Below the pieces are notes generated by a model. That model saw only the letters and a program-made list of their open reading frames with translations, was not told where the DNA came from and ran no database searches. The position numbers were made by a program, and so were the translations under genes. Positions 1 through 6,232 of a DNA stretch of 28,698 bases are shown here, piece after piece (position 1 is the first letter of the stretch; each line of letters opens with the position of its first letter). Origin of the DNA: Pseudomonadota bacterium (GTDB taxonomy: Bacteria > Pseudomonadota > Gammaproteobacteria > Steroidobacterales > Steroidobacteraceae); NCBI GenBank assembly GCA_003242275.1, contig QGUX01000004.1, positions 1 to 28,698 of the forward strand, read 5' to 3'.

Positions 1-1
1 C

Positions 2-277
2 CCCCTGATCGCCCGCGCGCCGCTGGCCCAGTTCGAGGCCCAGACCGAGGCGCTGCTGAACCGGCCCGACCGGACCGGGCTGCTGGGGCAGATCCGCGTG
101 CCCACGCTGGTGCTGTGCGGACGCGACGATGCGTGGAGCCCGCTGGCGCGGCACGAGCAGATGGCGCGGATGATTCCCGGCGCGCGGCTGGTGGCGGTGC
201 CGGAGAGCGGGCACATGGTCACGATGGAGCGGCCCGCGGCAGTCACCGACGCGCTGGCCGCGTGGCTCGCGGCCTGA
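2..277 (+). CDS. alpha/beta hydrolase, C-terminal part (truncated by window edge)
   Basis: Only the last 91 codons of this gene are inside the window; the open frame runs from base 2 to the TGA at 275-277. The visible part looks like the C-terminal end of an alpha/beta-hydrolase fold. A strand of the form PTLVLCGRDD carries the usual late acidic residue, and ESGHMVTMERP carries the catalytic histidine found near the end of these enzymes. The nucleophile elbow lies upstream and is not visible, so the substrate cannot be inferred. The stop is 21 bases before the acyltransferase start on the same strand, so co-transcription is likely. Family assignment is good; the specific function is unknown. 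Confidence 0.75.
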   Translation, partial: PLIARAPLAQFEAQTEALLNRPDRTGLLGQIRVPTLVLCGRDDAWSPLARHEQMARMIPGARLVAVPESGHMVTMERPAAVTDALAAWLAA

Positions 278-298
278 AGCGGGCCCGGGGCACCCGCC

Positions 299-1012
299 AT
301 GCAGTTCCTGCGCTCGCTCATCTTCACGGGCTTCTTCCTGCTGTTCACCTTCTTCTATGCGATCTTCTTCGTGGTCGCCAGCCTGTTCCTGCCCTGGCGC
401 GGGCGCTTCGCGCTGGCGCGCTTCTGGGCGCGGACCATCCTGGGCGTGGCGCGCGTGGTCTGCGGGCTCGACTATCGCGTCGAGGGCGCGCACCACATCC
501 CGGCCGGCGAGGCCTGCATCGCGCTGGTGAAGCATTCCTCGAGCTGGGAAACCGTGGCCCAGGCCGTGCTGCTGCCGCCGCAGGTGTGGGTGCTCAAGCG
601 CGAGCTCACCTGGATCCCTTTCGTCGGCTGGGGCATCCGCCAGCTGCAGGCCATTGCCATCGACCGCGGCGCGGGGGGCTCGGCCGTGCGGCAACTCATC
701 GAGCAGGGAAGGAAGCGCCTGGCCGCCGGCCAGTGGATCGTGGTGTTTCCCGAGGGCACCCGCATGCCGCCGGGAGAAACGCGCCGTTACGGCGTCGGCG
801 GCGCCGCGGTGGCGGCCGAGACCGGCGCGCGCATCGTGCCGGTGGCGCACAATGCCGGTTACTTCTGGCCCAGGCGCGGCCTGCTGAAGAAGCGCGGCAC
901 CATCCGCGTGGTGATCGGCCCGCCGGTGGAGACCCGCGGGCGCGATCCACGCGAGATCAACGAGGAAGTGCAGCGCTTCATCGAGGCGCACTCGGGGCCG
1001 CCGGCCGGCTGA
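299..1012 (+). CDS. 1-acyl-sn-glycerol-3-phosphate acyltransferase family (PlsC-like)
   Basis: A 237-residue membrane-associated acyltransferase, the usual PlsC length. An N-terminal hydrophobic stretch (about residues 5-32) should anchor it in the inner membrane. Motif I appears as H79-x4-E84 (KHSSSWE); many family members have D at the last position, but KHxSxWE forms are common in this branch. Motif III FPEGTR is at 150-155. A basic linker and a cis-proline strand (IGPPVE) follow. The family transfers an acyl chain from acyl-ACP or acyl-CoA to lysophosphatidate in phospholipid synthesis. It follows the hydrolase gene by 21 bases. It could instead act on another lysolipid, since chromosomes often carry several PlsC paralogs. 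Confidence 0.85.
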   Translation: MQFLRSLIFTGFFLLFTFFYAIFFVVASLFLPWRGRFALARFWARTILGVARVVCGLDYRVEGAHHIPAGEACIALVKHSSSWETVAQAVLLPPQVWVLKRELTWIPFVGWGIRQLQAIAIDRGAGGSAVRQLIEQGRKRLAAGQWIVVFPEGTRMPPGETRRYGVGGAAVAAETGARIVPVAHNAGYFWPRRGLLKKRGTIRVVIGPPVETRGRDPREINEEVQRFIEAHSGPPAG

Positions 1013-1046
1013 ACGTGCCGGCCGCGCGACTGCGGGAGGTTGCGCT

Positions 1047-1070
1047 GCGCGCGGCGCCAGTGCCGCGCGC
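1047..1070. terminator. GC-rich hairpin between convergent genes
   Basis: A 9-bp perfect stem (1047-1055 with 1062-1070) and a 6-base loop lie between the stop of the acyltransferase and the stop of the leftward DUF481 gene. There is no T tract on either side. It is placed as a bidirectional transcription end by position and structure only. Confidence 0.45.
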
Positions 1071-1076
1071 GTCGCC

Positions 1077-1799
1077 TCACTTCACCTCGTAGACGAGGTT
1101 CACCGTCGTCAGCGTGTCGGTCTTCCTGAAACCCGGCGGCGGGTCGGTGTTGTGCCGCAGCGCGTACGCCAGCGACAGCGCCACGCGGTCGGTCATCTTC
1201 ACAGCCACGCCGACCTCGTTCTGCAGGAAGTTGTTGTCCGACGTGAACTCGCCGCCGAACTTGTCGAAGACGCTGGTGGTTTCCGTGAGCTGGTGGCTGA
1301 ACTCCAGGCTCGCCACGCCGGTGATGCTCGAATCCTTGTCGCTGGGCACGTCGAGCGTCTCCCAGAACTTGTAACCGGCACCCACCTGGCCGATCAGCCT
1401 GGTGGTGTCGTTGTCGATGAAGCGCCGGCCCACGCCCGTGGTCACCAGGCCCTGGTGGTCGAAGCCGCTGAAGCGGTCTTCCTCGTAGCGCGCGCCGCCG
1501 TACCAGAAGGTATTGGGCAGGAAGTCGAAGCGCGTCTGGCCGCTGGCCTCCCAGCGCCGGGCCGTGGTGCTGCCCTCGGTGCGCACGTACAGTCCCGCAA
1601 GCCCGATGCTGTGTTCCCAGGCGTCCAGCTTGCGTGCCGCGGTGATGCGGGCGTTGGCGGTGCGCGAGTCGCTGTTGCCGTCGGCGATGGCAAGCCCCGC
1701 CTCGCCCTTGCCGGTCCACTGCGCGGCAGCCGGCAGCGCCGCCAGCAGCAGGACGCAGCCCGCCGCGATGCGGCCGTAGAACCCCCTTTTCCTGTCCAT
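1077..1799 (-). CDS. DUF481 family outer-membrane protein (copy A)
   Basis: A 240-residue secreted protein with a signal peptide (about residues 1-26, ending AAAQ) followed by a DUF481 domain over the rest of the chain. DUF481 proteins (YdiY type, salt-induced outer-membrane proteins) are predicted beta-barrels. Alternating aromatic/polar strands such as FWYGGARYEED and the terminal VNLVYEVK, ending close to an aromatic strand, fit this. It is a clear paralog of the gene immediately upstream: signature blocks such as TARRWEAS, QGLVTTG.GRRF, NNFLQNE and KMTDRVALSLAY occur in both. Its ATG lies one base after the stop of that gene, and the Shine-Dalgarno GAGGTGAAG lies in the upstream gene's last codons, so translation is probably coupled. 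Function unknown beyond an outer-membrane role. Confidence 0.8.
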   Translation of the reverse strand: MDRKRGFYGRIAAGCVLLLAALPAAAQWTGKGEAGLAIADGNSDSRTANARITAARKLDAWEHSIGLAGLYVRTEGSTTARRWEASGQTRFDFLPNTFWYGGARYEEDRFSGFDHQGLVTTGVGRRFIDNDTTRLIGQVGAGYKFWETLDVPSDKDSSITGVASLEFSHQLTETTSVFDKFGGEFTSDNNFLQNEVGVAVKMTDRVALSLAYALRHNTDPPPGFRKTDTLTTVNLVYEVK

Positions 1800-1800
1800 G

Positions 1801-2523
1801 TCACTTCACCTCGTAGACGAGATTGACCGTGGACAGTGTATCGACCTTTTCGAAGCCCGCGGGCGGATCCGTGTTGAAGCGCACCAGGTAGGCCAGGGAC
1901 AGCGCCACGCGATCGGTCATCTTGACCGTGACGCCGAACTCGTTCTGCAGGAAGTTGTTGCCGCTGGTGAACTCGCCGGCGAAGCGGTCGATCAGCGTGG
2001 TGGTGTCGGTGAGGCGATGGTTGAACTCCATGCTGGCCACGCCGGTGACACTGTTCTCGGCGATCTCCCCGGCCTCGCCGATGGGGTCCAGGTACTTGTA
2101 ACCGGCGCCCACCTGGAAGAGCAGCCGGGTACGCTCGTCGTCGAAGAAGCGCCGCCCGGCGCCGGTGGTCACCAGCCCCTGGCGATGGAAGCCGCTGAAG
2201 GGATCCTCCTCGTAGCGGATGCCGCCGTACCAGAAGTTGCGGCCCTGGAAGTCGAAGCGGGCCTGGGTGCTCGCCTCCCAGCGCCGCGCGGTGGTGTTGC
2301 CGTCGTTGCGCACGTACAGGCCGCCGAGGCCGAAGCTCCATTCCACGCCTTCGTCCTTGTGCGTGGCCGCGACGCGGGCATTGGCGGTGCGGGTATCGCT
2401 GTTGCCGCTGGCGAAGGCCAGTCCGGCCTCACCCTTGCCTGACCAGCGCGCCGCGGCCGGCGCTGCGGCCAGCAAGAGCAGGCAGGCGATGGTCAGGCGG
2501 CTCGGGACGGTGTGTGCGGGCAT
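1801..2523 (-). CDS. DUF481 family outer-membrane protein (copy B)
   Basis: A 240-residue protein of the same length and architecture as the downstream DUF481 gene, starting with a signal peptide (about 1-25, AAPAAAR). It shares long blocks with copy A (SGKGEAGLAFASGNSD, TARRWEAS, FWYGGIRYEED, NNFLQNEFGV, KMTDRVALSLAY, VNLVYEVK), so the two are a tandem duplication. An AGAGGA ribosome binding site precedes the ATG by about ten bases. The upstream region holds a -10-like TAACAT (2557-2562) next to a perfect palindrome, making this the first gene of a two-gene unit. Outer-membrane beta-barrel location is inferred; the ligand or role is unknown. Confidence 0.8.
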   Translation of the reverse strand: MPAHTVPSRLTIACLLLLAAAPAAARWSGKGEAGLAFASGNSDTRTANARVAATHKDEGVEWSFGLGGLYVRNDGNTTARRWEASTQARFDFQGRNFWYGGIRYEEDPFSGFHRQGLVTTGAGRRFFDDERTRLLFQVGAGYKYLDPIGEAGEIAENSVTGVASMEFNHRLTDTTTLIDRFAGEFTSGNNFLQNEFGVTVKMTDRVALSLAYLVRFNTDPPAGFEKVDTLSTVNLVYEVK

Positions 2524-2562
2524 GGGCGCGGGTCCTCTCTCGAACGAAAGGCGCGAATGTTA

Positions 2563-2584
2563 GCGCGCCGCGATCGCGGCGCGC
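2563..2584. repeat. perfect 22-bp palindrome upstream of the DUF481 pair
   Basis: Every base from 2563 to 2584 pairs with its mirror partner (outer arm GCGCGCCGCGA). It directly abuts the sequence TAACAT (2557-2562, read leftward), which resembles a -10 element for the DUF481 pair. It could be an operator lying over the promoter spacer, or one of two hairpins ending transcription of the upstream leftward gene. Confidence 0.6.
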
Positions 2585-2609
2585 CCCAACATGGCGTCAC
2601 TTCCGTCCC

Positions 2610-2633
2610 GCGAGGCCGCCTGCCGGGCCTCGC
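2610..2633 (-). terminator. terminator-like hairpin after beta-barrel gene
   Basis: An 8-bp perfect stem (2610-2617 with 2626-2633) with an 8-base loop begins just after the stop codon at 2638. There is no T tract. It probably marks the 3' end of the leftward gene at 2638-3273. Confidence 0.4.
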
Positions 2634-2637
2634 GCCA

Positions 2638-3273
2638 TCAGTCGCGGTCGCCGAAGGTCCAGCGGAAGGCCAGGGTGGCATTGGTCTCGTCGTCGCCATT
2701 GCCGGCGAGGTCGAGGCCGAGGGAGAACAGCGGCGTGAACTTGTAGCGGAAGCCGGCGTGGAACATGGTGTCGCTGGCCTCGAACGAGTCCTCGCCGAGG
2801 TCGAAGTCGAAATCCGAGTAGTCCAGGCCGGCGTGCCACTCGATTCGCCCGGTGCCGCCGCGCAGCCCGAAGTGCAGGCCGTAGCCGTTGCCGCTGAAGG
2901 TGTCGACCAGCGACTCGGTGCGCATGCGCTGCAGCGACGCGCCCGCGACGAGGTCCAGCCCGGGCGCCAGCGGGTAGTTGAAGCCGATGCCGAGCGCACC
3001 GCGGCCGATGTCGAAGTGCTCGTCGTAGTACTTCAGGTCGTAGCGCGTGCTCGACAGCTCGAGGAAGCCGAACACGTTCGGGGTCAGCTCGGCGCTGCCG
3101 CGGAACCTGATGCCGCCGCCCTCGACGTCGAGGTCGCCGTCCTGGTCGTCGACGGTGCTGCCGACGATGCCGAGGTCGATCATGTTGTAGCTGAAGTTGT
3201 CGGCGGCAAGGGCGGGCGTGCTGGCCAGCGCCAGCGCCGCGAGGGAAGCCGGAACGAGGTGCCGTGTGCGCAT
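2638..3273 (-). CDS. outer-membrane beta-barrel protein (Ax21/opacity-like)
   Basis: A 211-residue secreted protein with a signal peptide (about 1-23, cleavage after PALAA) and then a series of amphipathic strands. The mature N terminus begins DNFSYNMIDLGIVGS, which resembles the FSYNLIEGSLISG of the barrel gene at 4775-5323. The C terminus ends LAFRWTFGDRD, close to the aromatic-terminated last strand typical of outer-membrane barrels. The pattern resembles small opacity or Ax21-type proteins of xanthomonads: an eight-strand barrel with acidic extracellular loops (for example DDQDGDLD, GNGDDE). It has its own promoter-like upstream region and a GGAG ribosome binding site. No ligand or enzymatic function can be assigned. 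Confidence 0.7.
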   Translation of the reverse strand: MRTRHLVPASLAALALASTPALAADNFSYNMIDLGIVGSTVDDQDGDLDVEGGGIRFRGSAELTPNVFGFLELSSTRYDLKYYDEHFDIGRGALGIGFNYPLAPGLDLVAGASLQRMRTESLVDTFSGNGYGLHFGLRGGTGRIEWHAGLDYSDFDFDLGEDSFEASDTMFHAGFRYKFTPLFSLGLDLAGNGDDETNATLAFRWTFGDRD

Positions 3274-3304
3274 GGGAGGGACTCCGTCAGACGTCGGTGC
3301 GGGA

Positions 3305-3337
3305 ATGATTGGCGGGGGGCGATGAACCTGTCCTGAA
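3305..3337 (-). promoter_or_regulatory. direct-repeat promoter motif (site A)
   Basis: Read leftward, TTCAGGACAGGTTCA (3337-3323) contains two TTCA half-sites exactly 11 bases apart, then a C-rich spacer, then CAATCAT (3311-3305) as a possible -10. The same arrangement occurs at 13503-13534 in front of the CAP-domain gene. An 11-base direct repeat beside a -10 is typical of OmpR/PhoB-type regulators; this regulator class is an inference. Confidence 0.45.
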
Positions 3338-3339
3338 TG

Positions 3340-3369
3340 AAAAACGGCCGGGGTGTTCCCACCCCGGCC
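3340..3369 (-). terminator. rho-independent terminator of the 3406 gene
   Basis: Read leftward, this is a 10-bp perfect GC-rich stem (3360-3369 with 3346-3355) with a 4-base loop, followed by GTTTTT (3345-3340). It lies about 36 bases after the stop of the barrel gene at 3406. It is the clearest intrinsic terminator in the window. Confidence 0.9.
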
Positions 3370-3405
3370 AACCGGACATCCGGACCTTGTGGCCGCAGCC
3401 CGGCT

Positions 3406-3993
3406 TCAGCGGCCGAAGCTGTAGCGGAACATGGCCGTGAAGCGGGTGTCGCCGTACATCAGCACGTCCTGCTTGACCACGTCGATGCCGGCCGAGAATG
3501 CCGGCGTGAAGTGGTAACGGCCACCCAGCGACACGGCGAAGCTGCTCGGCACTTCCTCCGCGTCGACGTACTTGACGCTGGCCTCGGCCTGGAGCTTGTC
3601 GGTCAGGCGCGCGCGCGCGCCCAGGTTCAGGTTGAAACCGTCGAACTCATCGCCGGTGAAGTTGTAGTCCAGGCGCTCGTACGAAGCGCCGAGCAGCAGG
3701 TCGGCGTTGCCGGTCAGCGGCAGCTTGTACTTCAGGCCGGCGGAGAGCTCGCTCACCTTGGCATCACCGCCGTCGTACTTGTTGCGGTCGAAGCTGGCAT
3801 CGACGATCAGGTTGGCCGGCAACTCGTACGAAGCGGCGATCCTGAAGCCATGGCCGTCGGTCAGGGCCCCGCCCCCGAGTTCACGGTAGCCGTAGCCTGC
3901 CTCGACGAAGGAATGGCTGACGCCATCAGCGGCGAAGGCGGCGCCAGAAACACCCAGGGTCGCGACAATGGCCAGCTTTGCGATCTTGTGCAC
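3406..3993 (-). CDS. outer-membrane beta-barrel protein (Ax21/opacity-like, paralog pair member 1)
   Basis: A 195-residue protein starting at a GTG (3993). The start is set by an AGAGGAG ribosome binding site at 4002-4008, eight bases upstream, and by the signal peptide that begins there (HKIAKLAIVATLGVSGAAFA). The open frame continues upstream into non-coding sequence, so longer versions are artefacts. The mature protein begins ADGVSHSFVEAGYGY and ends AMFRYSFGR, with alternating strands such as YELPANLIVDASF and GLKYKLPLTGNADLLLGASY. These blocks are repeated in the gene at 4089-4679, so the two are paralogs. It is likely a small eight-strand barrel in the outer membrane. Transcription ends at the strong terminator at 3340-3369. 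Role unknown. Confidence 0.75.
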   Translation of the reverse strand: MHKIAKLAIVATLGVSGAAFAADGVSHSFVEAGYGYRELGGGALTDGHGFRIAASYELPANLIVDASFDRNKYDGGDAKVSELSAGLKYKLPLTGNADLLLGASYERLDYNFTGDEFDGFNLNLGARARLTDKLQAEASVKYVDAEEVPSSFAVSLGGRYHFTPAFSAGIDVVKQDVLMYGDTRFTAMFRYSFGR

Positions 3994-4088
3994 CAGGAAT
4001 ACTCCTCTGTCAGATTGAAGGAACTTCAGCGGCGGGCGGCGGCGGTTGCCGCGCGTCGGCCGCGAAGTCTTGCGGGTCTCCGGCAGGA

Positions 4089-4679
4089 TTACCGGCCCGA
4101 CCCGAAGTCGTAACGGAACAGGGCGCCGAGGCGCGTTTCGCTCGCCTCGATCAGCTTGTCCGTCTTGCGGACGTCGATGCCGGCGGAGAACGCCGGGGTG
4201 AAGTACCAGCGGCCGCCCACCGACGCGACGAAGGTGCTGGGATAGCCCTTGTCGTAGTCGATGTACTCGAGCTGGGCGGACACCAGCAGCTTGTCGGTGA
4301 GCAGCGCGCGCGCGCCCACGCCCAGGCCGAAGCCGTTCAGGTTGGTGCCGTCGGCATCCAGGCCCTGCCAGGACGCGCCTGCCAGCAGGTCCGCGTTGCC
4401 GGCCAGCGGCACCTTGTACTTCAGGCCCGCTTCGTACTCCTTCCACTTCTCCAGGTCGCCGTACCTGACCTGCTCGAAAGCGGCGTCGATGACCACGTTG
4501 GCGGGCAGCTCGTACGAGCCGGCCAGCCTGAAGCCATTGCTGTCGAAACTGCTGTAGGACTTGATCTCGGAGCGGACGTAGCCCGCTTCGACGAAGGTAT
4601 GGCTGATACCGTCGGCCGCGAGTGCGGCAACGGGAAGGGCCAGCGCCGCGACGGCGCCGAGGCTTGCGGTCTTCCGCAT
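4089..4679 (-). CDS. outer-membrane beta-barrel protein (Ax21/opacity-like, paralog pair member 2)
   Basis: A 196-residue protein whose ATG at 4679 is supported by GAGGAG four to nine bases upstream and by a signal peptide starting there (MRKTASLGAVAALALPVAALA). The mature protein begins ADGISHTFVEAGYVRSE and contains YELPANVVIDAAFEQ, GLKYKVPLAGNADLLAGASW and WYFTPAFSAGIDV, all closely mirrored in the downstream gene at 3406-3993. It ends LFRYDFGSGR. The about 95-base gap to the next gene has no good intrinsic terminator, so the two may be co-transcribed. It is predicted to sit in the outer membrane. Upstream lie hairpins that probably end transcription of the previous gene. Confidence 0.75.
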   Translation of the reverse strand: MRKTASLGAVAALALPVAALAADGISHTFVEAGYVRSEIKSYSSFDSNGFRLAGSYELPANVVIDAAFEQVRYGDLEKWKEYEAGLKYKVPLAGNADLLAGASWQGLDADGTNLNGFGLGVGARALLTDKLLVSAQLEYIDYDKGYPSTFVASVGGRWYFTPAFSAGIDVRKTDKLIEASETRLGALFRYDFGSGR

Positions 4680-4714
4680 GGATCTCCTCGTTCGGGAATG
4701 CAATGCCCAAGAAG

Positions 4715-4738
4715 AAGGGGCGGACGGCGCCGCCCCTT
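4715..4738 (-). terminator. intercistronic hairpin between barrel genes
   Basis: A 9-bp perfect stem (4715-4723 with 4730-4738, arm AAGGGGCGG) with a 6-base loop, followed leftward by CTTCTT, a poor but T-containing tail. It lies between the barrel gene ending at 4775 and the ribosome binding site at 4683-4690. It could be a leaky terminator or mRNA-stabilising stem. Confidence 0.55.
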
Positions 4739-4742
4739 CATT

Positions 4743-4763
4743 GCCGGAGTGAAGCCCTCCGGC
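4743..4763 (-). repeat. second intercistronic hairpin
   Basis: A 7-bp perfect stem (GCCGGAG 4743-4749 with 4757-4763) and a 7-base loop lie just after the stop codon at 4775 and immediately before the hairpin at 4715-4738. The two stems sit in tandem. This one has no T tract. Confidence 0.45.
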
Positions 4764-4774
4764 GCGGCCGTGGA

Positions 4775-5323
4775 TCAACGACGGCCGAAGTCGTAGCGGA
4801 CGGCGAAGCGCAGCGCCGAGCCGCCGTCGTTATCCTGGAAGTCCAGGCCGGCCGCGAAGTTCGGCGTGAAGTACCAGCGGCCACCGACCTTGAACGTGGT
4901 GTCGGAGTCGTTGATGTCCACGTATTCCAGGCCGCCGTGCAGCTCGAGCTGGCTCATCGGACGGCCGCGCACGCCCACGCCGAGGCCGAAACCCCAATCG
5001 CCGTCCGAGCCGTCGAACTTGGCGCGCTTGATCGAACCGGTGCCAAACACGTCCACGGCCTGGTTGATCGCAATGCGGTAGCCGACGCCGGCGGAAAGCA
5101 GGCTGCCGTCGATATTGGTGTTGTCGATCTCCACCGCGTCGATGCTGGCCAGCCCGAACAGCTCGGACGTGAACGCCATCGAACCGGCAACCCCGAAGCC
5201 ATCGTAGTCGTCACCGGAAATCAGCGAGCCTTCGATCAGGTTGTAGCTGAACCCCTGGGCCGAGGCGGCGTGGGCGCCGAGGCCAAGGGCCGCGAAGGTA
5301 ACGATCGCTACAAGTTTGCGCAT
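4775..5323 (-). CDS. outer-membrane beta-barrel protein (Ax21/opacity-like)
   Basis: A 182-residue protein. The ATG at 5323 is chosen because GGAG lies seven bases upstream and the signal peptide (MRKLVAIVTFAALGLGAHAASA) begins there; an in-frame ATG at 5335 lacks a good ribosome binding site. The mature chain begins QGFSYNLIEGSLISGDDYDGFG and has regular strand/acidic-loop alternation (VEIDNTNIDGSLLSAGVGYR, YVDINDSDTTFKVGGRWYF). It ends FAVRYDFGRR, close to a terminal aromatic strand. The plan resembles Ax21-type barrels of xanthomonads and the neighbouring gene at 2638. It is probably the first gene of the barrel cluster; a TATCAT-like -10 lies at 5370-5375. Role unknown. Confidence 0.75.
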   Translation of the reverse strand: MRKLVAIVTFAALGLGAHAASAQGFSYNLIEGSLISGDDYDGFGVAGSMAFTSELFGLASIDAVEIDNTNIDGSLLSAGVGYRIAINQAVDVFGTGSIKRAKFDGSDGDWGFGLGVGVRGRPMSQLELHGGLEYVDINDSDTTFKVGGRWYFTPNFAAGLDFQDNDGGSALRFAVRYDFGRR

Positions 5324-5369
5324 GCTGGACTCCATTGCTGTTTGACACACCGGTTATCAGTGCGCGCCG

Positions 5370-5399
5370 ATGATAAACGCTGTTGCGAGAATCAACCAA
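5370..5399 (-). promoter_or_regulatory. candidate promoter of the barrel cluster
   Basis: Read leftward, TTGGTT (5399-5394) is followed after 18 bases by TATCAT (5375-5370), about 47 bases before the ATG at 5323. The stretch 5340-5450 is noticeably AT-richer than its surroundings. Moderate match to a sigma-70 promoter. Confidence 0.4.
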
Positions 5400-5422
5400 T
5401 TGTTGCGTAGACCCAACGCTTT

Positions 5423-5441
5423 GTAGGATTACGTAACCTAC
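5423..5441. repeat. GTAGG...CCTAC inverted repeat
   Basis: The arms GTAGG (5423-5427) and CCTAC (5437-5441) flank a nine-base centre containing the self-complementary TTACGTAA. The repeat overlaps the stop codon of the CheD-like gene and lies upstream of the barrel promoter. It may be an operator. Confidence 0.4.
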
Positions 5442-5947
5442 GTAAGGGACTGCATGCGGCAGGTTTCGTCCACGGACAACGATTCCACGCATTGCAGTTG
5501 GCGCAGCGCCGGGCGGAAGGAAAGCTGGCGGTCCGGGCCGTCGTGGGTGACCGCGGAGGTGAGCCGCACGCCGGTGTCCTCAAGGTAGGCCTCGATGAAC
5601 GCCTGCAGCGCGGTCAGGCGGTCGAAGCCACCCGAGTCCGGATCGGCATGGGCCACGAAGCGCGCCTGCCAGTGACGGGCGCGCGGCTCGGCCTGCCGCA
5701 GCTCGGCCATGCAGCGGTCGAGCAGCAGCAGGTCGGTGGAAAGCGTGTTGTCGGTGAGGTCCGGATTGCTGTTGACGCGACCCGGCCGGCCGGCGCGCAC
5801 ATGCACCAGCGCGCCCGACTCCAGCACCTCGTCGCTGATGCACAGCGCGAAGCTGCCGTGCAGGCGGGCGCGCAGCACCTGGTCCTGGCGGGCAATTGCG
5901 AAAGAGTCGACGGCCACGTCGGTGGGGGATGGGAGGTGATCCTTCAC
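5438..5947 (-). CDS. CheD-like protein lacking the catalytic cysteine
   Basis: A 169-residue cytoplasmic protein starting at GTG (5947). Its layout follows CheD, the chemoreceptor glutamine deamidase. The CheD segment LGSCVxxxLYD...GxxHxMLP is matched by HGSFALCISDEVLESGALVHVRAG (residues 30-53). A middle helix (STDLLLLDRCMAELRQA) corresponds to the CheD oligo-helix, and the C-terminal TGVRLTSAVTHDGPDRQLSF corresponds to the CheD strand with DTGG...R.v.F. The catalytic Cys of GSC is Phe (GSF, 31-33), while the His (H49) remains. If the homology is right, the protein should not deamidate receptors and may only bind a partner. No chemotaxis gene lies nearby. No membrane segment or signal peptide is seen. 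The family call rests on pattern alignment by eye. Confidence 0.5.
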   Translation of the reverse strand: MKDHLPSPTDVAVDSFAIARQDQVLRARLHGSFALCISDEVLESGALVHVRAGRPGRVNSNPDLTDNTLSTDLLLLDRCMAELRQAEPRARHWQARFVAHADPDSGGFDRLTALQAFIEAYLEDTGVRLTSAVTHDGPDRQLSFRPALRQLQCVESLSVDETCRMQSLT

Positions 5948-6137
5948 GTACGGGTGGTTCCTGGTGCGGACCGGATGACGCCCGCTTCCGTTGGCCAGTT
6001 TGGCAGCACCGCGTGCACGGAAACGCGCAACGCGTCACACTCGGTGCAGCCGGTCCTGTGACCGGTCGCCGCAAGCTTGCAACCTGGACGGTACGGAAGC
6101 GGGCGGTCATGTGGCGCGTCCCGCCGCGCGCTTGGCA

Positions 6138-6154
6138 CTGGAAGGGGCTTCCAG
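6138..6154 (-). repeat. small hairpin, second of a tandem pair
   Basis: A 7-bp perfect stem (CTGGAAG 6138-6144 with 6148-6154) and a 3-base loop, just beyond the larger hairpin at 6158-6191. The remaining interval 5948-6232 shows no supportable gene. Confidence 0.4.
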
Positions 6155-6157
6155 AGG

Positions 6158-6191
6158 GGCCCGCCGGTCTGAAGGGGTGGACCGGCGGGCC
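6158..6191 (-). terminator. strong hairpin at the 3' end of the ABC export operon
   Basis: A 12-bp perfect GC-rich stem (6158-6169 with 6180-6191) and a 10-base loop lie about 42 bases after the stop codon at 6233. There is no T tract, so it may be an mRNA 3'-end protecting stem or a rho-assisted terminator rather than a classical intrinsic one. Confidence 0.55.
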
Positions 6192-6232
6192 GGGCGTTGC
6201 CTCGCGACGCGGCGGGACTGCCGTCCTTGGCA

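Noticed and set aside
3994..4710. Upstream extension of the barrel gene frame at 3406, giving a 434-residue product.
   Set aside because: The signal peptide and ribosome binding site fix the start at GTG 3993; the extension is an arginine-rich shadow of the neighbouring barrel gene.
5948..6232. Possible small genes between the CheD-like gene and the export operon.
   Set aside because: Open frames here lack ribosome binding sites and domains; the interval holds hairpins and probable upstream sequence only.
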